Below are positions 37,327-47,339 of a DNA stretch of 64,000 nt, in pieces. The translations under genes were made by a program, and so were the position numbers. This DNA is from Owenia fusiformis (Eukaryota > Annelida > Polychaeta > Sabellida > Oweniidae): assembly GCA_903813345.2 (NCBI GenBank), contig CAIIXF020000008.1:3235341-3299340 (forward strand). The letters are read 5' to 3'. Under the pieces are notes generated by a model. It was not told the DNA's origin and searched no databases. It worked only from the letters and a program-made list of their open reading frames with translations. The stretch's first letter is position 1. Each line of letters starts with the position of its first letter.

Positions 37327-40300
37327 CCCTCTTGTTTATGAAACTTTAAAGATAATGTCATATGCTTATATTGTTTGCATGTTTAGCCAAACTTGCATTA
37401 GCATCAAAGAGATCTGTTTTATTTATTTTGCGACAATATTTGTCAGAAACTGGTGCTCATTTGGCAGAACGTGGCTATGCTATTTAAACTATAACTACCT
37501 CAAAATTTTAATCCCTTGTGTTAATAGAAAACAAGGGAATGAAAGGATGGTTTACATTTTTGTGCAATGATGAATTATAATCATGATGAAAATGAAATTA
37601 TTTATATGTATCAATAATGAAATTCTAAATATATTTTTGATATGATCAAAAAAAATTTAAATTTATATAAATGTTAATTAATGATAATATTAGCTCTAGG
37701 ACCTGTCTCTCAATTCATGAAATGAGGTTTTCTTATGAAAAGAGGTTTTCACACAATTTTTCATGTGTTACAATATAAATATGTTGAATGTAAAATTGGT
37801 TGTCAGAAATTCTTCACAATACATCTATAACAGCTTGAAACCAAAATTCTGATGGTGGATTAGAAAGCAGATCCTTGGCAAATAACTTTTGTTTGTATAA
37901 CACTCATAACATCAGTTTATAATGCTTATTATGCTTAAAGTTAAAAATGGCTGTTACATCCAAAAAGATCAGATTAACTGTTTATCAGTGCTTTTATCTT
38001 TGCTTTTTCACTCTGCGCCCCTCCCCCTCCTGTTGAGGATGGGCCTGTATACAGTTACTATATCTTGCATCAGCATTAACAGTTGTACCTCTATAAAGGA
38101 GAGGGGACATACTGTAACTTGGGTTAATTTGATACCTTAATTTGGCAGAATTAGGTTAGGTTCAATTTGGCTATTGTTTTTCCCCACCAATTTACAAAAA
38201 TTGCCTCTGAAAGATACACCACATGTAACGTGGTAAAAAAAAGAATAAACTCTCAGGAATTTATCATGAAATAGGTGACTTTTTCAAATCACAAAAATAA
38301 AACAGGTGCCAAATTACCCCAAGCTACAATAGTGACTTGACATGACTTCTGTGTTCTGTAGTGTAATAGTTTGCTGTAGATTGTAGCGTAGTGTAATTTA
38401 GTGTCAGAGTGTACATATCTGAACACTATCTTAATTTGCCTAGCATGATTTAAGTCTTGTCTTTGAAAAGTATGAGTGATTAAAATGATTTCTTTGTATT
38501 ACAGGGGATTCACTAGAATTTCTCACAACAGGCATAATAAATGAAAACAACAGGCAAAATTAATGGAAATCATAAATTTAACAAGGAAAAGTTGTGAAGA
38601 GTCCCTAAAACAACAAGGGATTTTGTGAAAATAACCGGCGAAAATCGCCTGTTTTCGCCTGTTGCTAATGAAACCCCTGTATAACATGATTATTTGTAAT
38701 TACATTAATATATTTATTACATGTACTGGTATTATGTAATGTTTTAACATCTGCAATAACTGTATTATCAGTGTACTACATGTGTAACACATGCACTTGT
38801 ACATGTGTGTACTGTGCAATACATATGTTATGGGTGTAATATCTGTACTAATCATGTGAGAAATACCTGTATGACTTGTGTAATACCTACATTGTGTGTA
38901 AATGTGTTGACTTTTATTTTTGTATATATTGTGAATGTGTACATTAGCTTGCTTGCTATTTTCTTATTTTTGCTAATATATAATAAATAACATGCTTTTG
39001 TATTTTAATTTGCTGTAGTTTAGTTCTTTAGTTTAGTACACCCCACATGAAACAGTGGAAAAAACATGATGATTGGAGAGAAGGATTAAGAGTACAGTTA
39101 TAACTTAAATCATCATATTTTAATCATCATATTTGTCACTGTGTGTCTTGTTCAGACCTGGAGGACTCTGGGAATTTCAGAAGTGGCCAGGGAATTTTAA
39201 AGTTCCGAGAAAAGTCTGGGAGTTTTATATAGTATTAGTGAAATTTAGACAGGTTAAAATCTGAAAATATGCATGAGGTGAAAAAACTAAACTTTGTTGT
39301 ATTTCTTTTGTCAACATTGTGAATTTGGGAAATCTGAGAAATCACTCATGAGGAAGGACCCTACCATAATTTATTGTAGGACTCCTGTTTTATGAAGCAT
39401 TGTTGGATTAGGTTTATGGCCAGGATTAGTTTTCACCATTCTAATACTGGTACAGCTTCTGTCCTCAATAGGGTTGGGTAATATGTGATATAATGCTAGG
39501 GTTGATGACCTTGATATAATATGAATATGATGAGTTTTTACCATTCTAGTTTTCATTGAATCCCTCTTTGAATCTTCATTAGAATGAAATTGGAACATCT
39601 TAAAGTTTGTTGCTTTTCTGTTTTCCTGGCTTTGATTTGTGAAACATCATATAAGTCCTCTTGTCGCATGTGATGTATTACGATTTCCAGTGCATCCATC
39701 TAGTTCCAGGGCCAAATTGACATAATTTTTATTTAGCTACGTTCACACCAACGGCAAATGCCACGCTTTAAATCGGCGAGCAAAGCGCCATCATTTTTGT
39801 TCATACCAACGGCGCTTTGATGGCGCTTTAAAGCGGCTTGTAAAGCAGCACCAAAGCGTAACAAAGCTTGATTAAAGCGTCGGGGTCGTAATAGGTCGTA
39901 GAAAAGCTCGGAGTAAAGCGGGATATTCGGCAAGAGCGCCAAAAGTTTGTGTCAAGCTTTGCTGAGCTTTGTTACAGTTTGTTAAGCTTTGATACGCTCT
40001 CGGCGCTTTTATCAATTCGTAACTGAGCGGCCAAAATTTTTAAACAGTTTAAAATATTTTGGCGCTCTTACCGATTATCCCGCTTTACTCCGAGCCTTTC
40101 TACGACCCCAACGCTTTAATCAAGCTTTGTTACGCTTTGGTGCCGCTTTAAAGCGCCATCAAAGCGCCGTTGTGCGAACGTAGCTTGAACAGTTTTAATT
40201 TTTTGAGCTCTTGCCGAATATCCCGCTTAACTCCGAGCTTTTCTACTACCTACGAGGGGTGATCCAAAAGTCTTGGACACCCTGCTCTAATTTTGTTGGT

Positions 40301-41956
40301 TTTTGATAAAATTACTTTAAACTTTCCAATAATAAAGACCAACAACCTAACTACTTTGTGTATTAATTTCATGGTGAAATTATATATTTTATGTAGTTTT
40401 CTCAATTAATTAATATAGTGACCCTGCCACCCAGAACGGTATTCGCACATGGCAACTTTCAGCCTTAAATGTTGCTGCTATTTGACTTGTTTTGCAAGTC
40501 TTGACCACTATCTTTCCTTAAATTTTGAATGTTAAACCATGTTAGTTTACTTCCTTTGTTACTAGGCAACCAATTAATTGTGTTTTAATCATATTGTCAC
40601 ATATGACAATGGCCGTATATGTCAAGTTCTAAGAAAATGACATCAGACAATCAGCCCTCATTCTGGTATCATTTTTGCTCCAAGATGGCTGCTGAAATGC
40701 AAAACATGAAAGAAATGAAAGTGGAACAAAGAATAATACTATATATTTTCACTATTATTGACATTGAGCAGCTACCATATGCACAATACAGTCTAGATAT
40801 GGCTCTGTGTGATTTTCTTCCTTTTCTCCAAGTTGAAAGGAGGATTGAAAGGAAATGTTTTTTGCTCATTGGATGAGGTTTAGAGTGGCACTCTAGCAGC
40901 ATTTGTATCACATAAGCAATGACGGTTTCATAAGTGTCTTTCATTCATTGGTAAAGCGGTATGAAAAATGTGTTCAAATTCGTGGAAAATATGTTGAAAA
41001 GTAGGTCTTAATATGTGAAGATGATGATGGCAGATGACACTCAGACTGAAAATTGGAAATTCTCTCATATCATGACTGGTGTTAGGTTGTACATCTGCAC
41101 CTAAAGTATTTGCCATATTATAACAGTTGTGACGCGATTTGCTATATTTAAATACCGTTCCGGGTGGCAGGGACCTGGTATCAAAAACTATTTAGAAAAG
41201 TACCTAAAATATACTATTTTCTTTTGAAACTTATACACAAAGTTGTTAAGATGTTGATCTTTATTATCTGAAAGTTTCGTGCATTTATATAAGAAATTAG
41301 CAAAGTTGGAGCAAGGCGTCCAAGACTTTTGGATCACCCCTCGTATTACGACCCCGACGCTTTAATCAAGCTTTGTTACGCTTTGGTGCCGCTTTAAAGC
41401 GCCATCAAAGCGCCATTGGTGTGAACGTAGCTTTAATGAAAAAGAAGTGAATAAACATATTCTGCCTCATGTTAGTTCTGGTCTGGTCTGGGATTAAAAA
41501 TGTCAGCTCTCAACAATGGTTGACATCTATCTTATTTATGTGAAATAAAATCTGCTTGCAGGTCCTGGGGATAACTACAACTTGTATGATGATTTAGAAT
41601 CTGTTGAGTACAAAATCCTCCCAGCTCCATGTCTTGTTAAAGAACGAAAGCCAGACAGTCCAAAGAAACATGTCAGCTTTGGCAAAGAACGTCATATAGA
41701 TCTCTATGGGAAAGATAATGAACTCCTGAATAGCTTACTCGATGAAAATCCAATGGACAAATATGGCTTGAAGAATGATCCTTTATTTCATAAACCTACA
41801 TCAGAATATGAATCAGGATTTAAACTAAGAGAGCAAAGGTTGAAGACTGCTCGATTGAAAGATCGTTTAGAACGAGCACGTGTAAGGTCAGCAAATCTAC
41901 GGACAGCTGAGTTTGAATCAAAACTGAAATCCAGGCAACTATTGGGAATGCGATAA
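31638..41956 (+). CDS. NEK2: Serine/threonine kinase Nek2, long (A-type) form
   Basis: NIMA-family kinase that drives centrosome separation by phosphorylating linker proteins. Eight coding exons: 31638-31733, 33855-34072, 34431-34668, 34961-35170, 35519-35750, 36437-36491, 37053-37144 and 41562-41956. All are GT-AG and in phase, giving 511 residues (human A form 445). Kinase features: GTGSYGK loop (15-21), VAIK-type lysine in VLVWKE (K37), HRDLKPAN (138-145), DFG (158-160), activation loop DTSFAKTFVGTPYYMSPE, then SDVWSLGCLLYELCALNPPF. A charged coiled-coil region follows (about 295-375; KERELERRERAVTRKENELE). The C-terminal exon has KHVSF (416-420), matching the PP1-docking RVxF type seen as KVHF in human NEK2, and ends LKSRQLLGMR. 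In human Nek2A the terminal Met-Arg binds the APC/C. Introns 1, 5 and 7 hold transposons. Confidence 0.96.
31779..33623 (-). mobile_element. Mariner-like element with decayed transposase, NEK2 intron 1
   Basis: Ends taccaggtcgttcaataag and its complement; similarity extends inward about 250 bp at each side. On the minus strand near 33060-33190 a broken transposase reads RLPQAPYFPEETTLDFAVF, which aligns with the LPHPPYSPDLxPCDFxLF block around the third catalytic aspartate, and upstream a degenerate version of the second-aspartate block. Frameshifts and stops make it a dead copy. A separate 780-bp repeat is inserted at 32151-32930. Confidence 0.75.
32151..32930. mobile_element. Repeat family ending GGGATTTGCTACTCCGC, copy 1
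   Basis: Starts ttgttatcccaacgaacgaa, then a (cagt/ccgt)cagtccgt cluster, then units with 'ataactcaaatac', 'ttttcaagatggccgcc' and 'aaaattcaaaatgg'. It ends gggatttgctactccgcggagttgccg and tatctagtt. Inserted in the mariner-like element of NEK2 intron 1. Further copies at 46571 (inverted) and 59611. Confidence 0.75.
35896..36303. mobile_element. Foldback MITE in NEK2 intron 5
   Basis: Nearly palindromic over about 400 bp: ctgcagttagcttcattcaa at the left and its complement at the right, with inner arms 'gaatgactaactaagttgat' and so on. Fragments of the family appear at 42210-42325 ('ggagttagcatcgttcaaaa') and about 60770-60900. The ORFs at 35564 and 36090-36480 that pass through this zone are not extra exons beyond those listed for NEK2. 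Confidence 0.75.
36847..36973. repeat. Shortened copy of the 1.33-kb foldback repeat
   Basis: In NEK2 intron 6, 80 bp before exon 7. Shares both ends and the 'ccctcggtcaatatca' and 'ggaataaaacccatattcaa' words with 1333-1822 but lacks about 360 bp of interior. Confidence 0.7.
39735..41432. mobile_element. GCTTTAAAGCG-type MITE pair interrupted by a mariner
   Basis: Starts agctacgttcacaccaacgg. A matching inverted end lies at about 40163-40184 and a second at about 41413-41432, so one full element of about 450 bp is followed by part of a second copy. The interior is built of 'gctttaaagcg', 'gcgctttgatggcgc' and 'caagctttgttacgcttt' words and is rich in local inverted repeats. The second copy is split by the mariner at 40251-41345. 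All within the last NEK2 intron. Confidence 0.75.
40251..41345 (+). mobile_element. Mariner-like element with internally deleted transposase
   Basis: Ends tacgaggggtgatccaaaag and its complement at TA; imperfect inverted similarity runs inward about 190 bp, including ccctgccacccagaacggta at 40423 and its partner at 41150. A plus-strand frame from 40619 holds DIEQLPYAQYSLDMALCDF, the block around the third catalytic Asp of mariner transposases. After a frameshift near 40870 comes SLVKRYEKCVQIRGKYVEK and a stop at about 41001, the usual C-terminus. The first two catalytic blocks are missing, so the copy is inactive. Confidence 0.8.
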
Positions 41957-41972
41957 AGCAGATATTTTAGTA

Positions 41973-41978
41973 AATAAA
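41973..41978 (+). terminator. Candidate NEK2 polyadenylation signal
   Basis: AATAAA 17 nt after the long-form stop codon. It is very close, so later signals in the 3' flank may be the ones used. Confidence 0.45.
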
Positions 41979-43957
41979 CTAGTTATTAATAATGATATTT
42001 AAATTATAACAATCCACATTGAATTTTGAAATAATGGAGTGAAGAATGGAAATCAATGTGAGTTCACTGAAGGCAGTGCAGACCCGATGAAGTTCCTCCA
42101 TGAGGAATGAGTTGAGGTGTCATAACAAGTTTCACACTAGTGTATTCATCACATAATCAATTTTATTCACTACTTGATCGCCAATCCCGCTGGTCTACAG
42201 CAGGATGATACTAACTGGAGTTAGCATCGTTCAAAATGGTGGTCAAAATTTGGTCCATTCAAATAAGCATACAATTCGATTTAACCAAGTAAAATCTTGA
42301 TCAGGTACTAACTCCAGTCCTTTTTTTTGAAAAGTGACACAGAGGGCTAAAAAAATATTTTCCAAATGCAAATGTTCTTGAGTTTTAAACACAACACATT
42401 TTTACTACCCACGTACTTAACAAAATTGATTATGTGTAGAATTCAGTACAAATGAAACTGCAGAAATCAGCATTTTGATTCTTTGTATATTGGTCTCAAA
42501 TGGATGAAATCATGAATCAGAAAGCTAGCTCCTACATATGTGTAAGGGACTGGGGTCATTAACAGAAACTTAGTAAAATTACGAATTCGTAAACCAAGTG
42601 TAACCATGGATATGATGATGTCACAGTTAGAGAACAATGGACTTTACGAATTCTTAACTTCACAAAATTTATGTTAATGGCCCCCTGGAGGGTGAAATTG
42701 AATTGTGGATGAAATTGCAACATGATTTTTTTTATACTTGGTTAGAAGATCCCAATACTAAAACTTCAGTATGAGATGTATATAGCTGTAGATGTAGTGT
42801 GTGATGCTGTTATGTGTGACATGTGTTTGTGTGAGGTGTGTTATGCCTGTGGGATAACTTCATGACATTGTGATAACCTTAGGTGGTTGATTACCTAGAA
42901 ATTATACAAAATAACAGATTTCATGCCTGTTTCCATGGCCACAATGAAAACCTTAACACATACGATAGTATTGTAGTTGTATATGTATGAATAAATCAGT
43001 TAGTGCAGTAAACTAGTCTAAATAATGATATTTGACAACATTCCACGAAAGCAATGTGTATTTTTGTTGTTATTCAGTTGAGTTTTCTTTGTTCCTCTTA
43101 CACTGACATGACACACAGCCTTTGAAGTAATGGCAAAACCTTTCTTAGGCAACACTTTTCAGAGCCTTCATTAAATCATTTTCACTCATATGGTGACAAA
43201 TAGCTCAAATCAAACTTACTGTGAACTCCCATGGTGTTTTAGCTCATTAAGTTGCCAGGTTTTATGCGGCTGCATGCTAATTTGAGCTTCTGTTATAGCA
43301 TATTTAAGGAATAAAGACCGAGATTTTATGATTTATGGCATAACATATGACCAAAAAATTTATTCTGTTCATTGTTAAAAGACCGAAATCGCGTAGCGAT
43401 TGAGGTCTTTGGCAATGGCCAGAATAAAATTTGAGGTCATATATTTGACATAAATCACAAAATCGAGGTCTTTGTTACGATTCTAATATGATAAATAGAC
43501 AAGAAACATAACTATTTGCAATCATAAATTTTAGTGGTCATACATACTCCTATATAGACCAGTTTATCAATTGTTCTAGCTATTGTGACTTCACGTGTCA
43601 TATTAGAATAGCCTATAAGCTATAGACCCAGTGGAAGTGATGAGTGTCAACTGATATTTATTGAAGCTGTTTTTGGTCAGTCTTTGTCAGACTAGAAAAA
43701 TTATATGGATCTCAAGCGTTTTTGTCACTAACTGACTGGGAGACTTCTGTTCAGGAATTTTTAAATGATTTGTTATGACTTGGACATTTAACAAGTATAG
43801 TTCTAAGATTTTTTATGGTATCATTTATTTTTCACACAAAGTATTGATATTTTTTTAATATACTAGCCTAACAAACATATTGTTTAAATTTTGTTAAGAC
43901 ATTGTAAAACATTGTAATTACATGAATTATTTACTTTTAAAATAAATATTCAATTAT
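41979..43957. other. NEK2 3' flank, no further gene seen
   Basis: Contains a fragment of the intron 5 foldback family at 42210-42325 and a foldback at about 43313-43473 ('aaagaccgagattttatg' against its complement, with an inner 'aaagaccgaaatcgcg' arm). No exon recognised. Confidence 0.5.
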
Positions 43958-43963
43958 TTTATT
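43958..43963 (-). terminator. Candidate polyadenylation signal for the NDUFB1-like gene
   Basis: AATAAA on the minus strand, about 165 nt beyond the stop codon at 44129-44131. Confidence 0.5.
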
Positions 43964-44128
43964 GTAAACTTTCACTTTTTGTGTGCCGTAAAGTTGAACA
44001 AGAAAGCATCAATATTATCCAGAATCCAACAATGTCTGCAAAAATCCATGTCCTAATATACTATGTACAATTTCCTAAGTGTCCAAGATCATGATGTCAA
44101 AAGAGATCACATGACTTGTATCAGCAAA

Positions 44129-44323
44129 TCACCATAATCTCTCGCCTGGCTTCAGGTCTTTTCCGCCGAAAAGTGCGCTCTTGTTGTGAAAGGTTCTACA
44201 TCCTTCATCAAGTTGGTTGCCATACCACTTGCCGACTGCGAAGCCAATGAATGGCAGGGACAAGAAGAAGAGTCTCACAGGGAGAGGTCTACCAACCCCA
44301 TACGTAGGAGTTCCACCAGGCAT
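44129..44323 (-). CDS. NDUFB1: NADH dehydrogenase 1 beta subunit 1-like (complex I MNLL)
   Basis: Predicted 64-residue accessory subunit of mitochondrial complex I. One membrane segment (about 19-34, RLFFLSLPFIGFAVGKWYG) is followed by the family signature DEGCRTFHNKSALFGGKDL, matching the human region DERLTAFRNKSMLFKREL, and a short C-terminus ending GERLW. Size fits the 58-residue human protein. The identification rests on this short motif, so it is good rather than certain. The ATG is the first three bases of the exon, directly after a splice acceptor (tttatgatttcag), so a 5' exon must exist upstream. That could be a non-coding exon, the exon carrying the 62-residue ORF at 46469, or a trans-spliced leader. 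Confidence 0.75.
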   Translation of the reverse strand: MPGGTPTYGVGRPLPVRLFFLSLPFIGFAVGKWYGNQLDEGCRTFHNKSALFGGKDLKPGERLW

Positions 44324-45394
44324 CTGAAATCATAAACAAACATGTGGAAGTGGAATACCTCTCAAGTGTTCCATTTTGAGATGTTCCACTTATAGAGGTT
44401 CATTTACATTAAGTCAGTTGTCATGAAACTCTTGAAAGTGTTCCACTAACAGAGTTGATGCGTATTCCACTTTAAATGTTTTACAAGTAATAAGCATGTA
44501 CATGCAAGAACCAGACAAGAACCATTGGTCATGCCTGATATTAGTTTTACAATCATATGACAATGTTAAAGGGAGATTCAATCTATTTGTGAATTTTGCT
44601 GACGAAAACATCTTCCAGTAAAATCCCAACATACCCCTATATGGTCTTAAAATGTTAATATCTTCATTAATCATGGACCAATTCTAATAAAATATGGCTC
44701 AAAACATTAAATATTAGATTTCCTTTTGATTTTTGTAAGATATTTATATGAAGGGCTTCTCAGATCTTTGGTCACAGGGGGTAACTTTGCCCCCCTGTAA
44801 CTATTTGTGTAGGAAACATGCCCCTTAACTGTTGAATGTAAAAACTGCTTCAAAATGGTCAAAGAAAGTGTGAAATGTGTTTTCTGTCCAAATAGTGTCC
44901 CATTTGTCATATGGTATGTTGTATCTCTCACTGTAAGCTTTTTTAAGATCAGCCAATGTGTTTCAAAAATTTCCTTGAATCACATTGATAAAATTTTGCA
45001 CAATATATAATTTTAGGCATGTTTGTTTAAGTCTTGCAATTTCTTCAAAATTCAAAACTAAGAATAAGTTATGGCATCAACAAAAATGTTAGATCTTTCT
45101 CTACAAGATGTGATAATATGGGCCAATTCATGCATGCATTAAGGAAAATACAGTCTGTTGCAGGGATTCACATTTTTTGGACCACCTTGTATTATTTTGG
45201 GATTATACTTTTGATTTACATTGGACGAAAAATGCCACAGCTGGTGAATATGTCCCACAGAAAAAGCCTTTTTACTGATGTCAGAGTGCTTGGCTCATGA
45301 ATATGTCTACTTACTTTTTGGTCATGTGTATGGTATAGACCATCAATAGAGTGGGTAATATGACACTGATAAAATAATTTATTTTATTTTCTGT

Positions 45395-46100
45395 CAGGGC
45401 TTGCATTAACGGCGTCCCATACATGTTAAGGACTCAAAAATAATTTGGAGGACGCAAAAATTGAAAATATTTCCGTTTTTTGGACGCAAATTTTTTTTAG
45501 GTCAATACTACAATGTGTTTACAACGATACCTAACAAAAACATGACCATGACACGCCACAGTTTTTCCTATTCAGAAACAAATATTAGGTTATTCATGAA
45601 ATAAAATGTATTCATTGTCGAATGAACGAACATGCATTTATTCAGTGAAAATATGACAAGTAAGGTTAGAACATACATTCCCGAATGGGAAACAGAGTTT
45701 GATTGGTTACAGCCAGTTAGGAAAGAAAACTCCCAATATTATTATCGGAATGAAGTGTGTCATTTGTACGCGATGTTCCAACAATAACAATATTGTAAGA
45801 GTGAGCATGGCTTTTATTAGTTTGTCCCCGTAAACATTGTATATGTTATCATCATTGTATACGTAAGTTAATAAAAGTAACATTGGAAAGATGTTTTACT
45901 GACCTATTGTTGTGTTGAAGCAAAGACAATCATGCGACAAAATTAACTTCAAGGTGTTTTGGTAAAAAATGCTTTTAAAATAAAGTTATACCTCAAAATA
46001 GGCTAGAAATAGGGGACACACTTTTTTTTCAAAGGACACACTTTTTAAAAAAAATTGTGTCCTTGGGACTCACAAATTTTCTAACCTAATGCAAGCGCTG
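45395..46100. mobile_element. TIR element (CAGGGCTTGCATTA ends)
   Basis: Left end cagggcttgcattaacggcg and right end taatgcaagcgctg are inverted. 'ggacgcaaa' and 'ggacacactttt' words recur inside. hAT-like by end sequence only. A related left end begins at about 61795 (cagtgttcgcgttgacgccg, later 'ggacgcaaag'). Lies in the gap between the 62-residue ORF and the NDUFB1-like exon. Confidence 0.55.
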
Positions 46101-46162
46101 TCTGTGAATACAATTTCATAATACTGCAGTATGATATTCTACTAGCAAAGCCGCTACATGGT

Positions 46163-46250
46163 ATACGAGGGTTGTCCCAGAAGTAATGCACTATATGCTC
46201 TAACCTTATCGTATTACTCGACTCGTGAAAGATAGGTACGCAGGTATTCA
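46163..46250. mobile_element. Mariner terminus fragment
   Basis: tatacgagggttgtcccaga followed by 'agtaatgca' is a typical mariner-type end, but no matching opposite end was found nearby. Confidence 0.5.
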
Positions 46251-46280
46251 ACTCAAAAGAAAGAATAAACTTACTTTAAC

Positions 46281-46469
46281 TTAAATAGTAGTTGCTATGT
46301 CTTGAGTTTCTTGCTTTGAAGCTTCTGCAAGTGACTTTTTCCACTTCTGTGTCCTTGAGTAGTCCTTATAGATGCAGTATCCCAGAACGCTCGGGAAAAG
46401 GATGGAGACAAGGTTTCTCTTTAGTAACCGTAAATAAGGCGCTACTTTCTGCGCTTGGGTAGCATCCAT
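46281..46469 (-). CDS. Small single-span membrane protein, 62 residues, unrecognised
   Basis: Complete short ORF from ATG (46469) to TAA (46281). A hydrophobic segment at about 21-34 (LVSILFPSVLGYCIY) has basic flanks (RLLKRN before, KDYSRTQKWKK after) and a polar C-terminus. This layout is common in small inner-mitochondrial-membrane proteins, but I could not match it to a family. A splice acceptor (ttatttttcag) lies 3 nt before the ATG, so a leader exon is expected. Two codons after the stop is a strong donor (AAA|gtaagt, exon end 46275), and the next plausible acceptor on this strand begins the NDUFB1-like ORF. This suggests a shared transcript. Intact and not repeat-derived by appearance. 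Confidence 0.6.
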   Translation of the reverse strand: MDATQAQKVAPYLRLLKRNLVSILFPSVLGYCIYKDYSRTQKWKKSLAEASKQETQDIATTI

Positions 46470-46570
46470 AAGCTGAAAAATAAAATACGAAATTTATATC
46501 TCTAATCGATCGTATGAAAAAAGGGAAATTTGTGAAAAAAGAAAGCCTTTTGAAAAACTGGTCCTGAAAT

Positions 46571-47335
46571 AACTAGACAACAGCAACGCCAAAGCGTAAC
46601 AAATCCCATCGAACAGCCATGGCTGGCATATTTACATATAAAGTATAGAGCAAAAATGGCAGCCTTTTTTCAAAATGGCCACCTTCTACCAAAAGTGTCA
46701 TTAGACAGTGTGCCATGCTTATAGTATTCACATACCAAATATGAACAAAATCGCTCCACTACTTTTTGAGTTGTAGTAAATTGATGTTAAAATGGTGGAC
46801 ATTTTTCAAAATGGCCACCTTCTACCAAAAGTGTCATTAGTCAGTGTGCCATGCTTATAGTATTCACATACCAAACATGAACAAAATCGCTCCACTACTT
46901 TTTTAGTTATAGTAAAATACGTTAAAATGGCCCCTTCTACCAAAAGTGTCATTAAACAGTGTGCCATGCTTATAGTATTCACATACCAAATATGACCAAA
47001 ATAGCTACTACTTTTCGAGTTAGAGCAAAAATCTTAAAATAATGAGTAAAGGCCGCCATTTTTCAAGATGGCTGCCATGTGCTTCTTTAATATCTACATT
47101 TCTAGCTTTATAAATGTCCTACATAATTTTTTTACATTTAAAACATATTGCTATTACAGTTTTACATATTGCACCTAAATTACTGTAAAATCGTCACTAA
47201 AATGGCCACCATTTTAAAATGAGTGGCCATTTTGAAAATCGGCTTTCAAGCAGAACAAAATAGGGCCAACGGTATTTGAGTTATTGCCCGGACGGACGGA
47301 TGGAGGCATTCCATATATCCCTGTGATGAACAAGT
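46571..47335. mobile_element. Repeat family ending GGGATTTGCTACTCCGC, copy 2 (inverted)
   Basis: Begins aactagacaacagcaacgcc and 'aaatcccatcgaac', the complement of the end of copies 1 and 3. It closes near 'cggacggacggatgg' and 'atatatccctgtgatgaac', the complement of their start. The middle holds three copies of a 115-135 bp unit (starting near 46668, 46804 and 46925; 'ttctaccaaaagtgtcatta', 'gtgccatgcttatagtattc'). Confidence 0.75.
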
Positions 47336-47339
47336 GATG

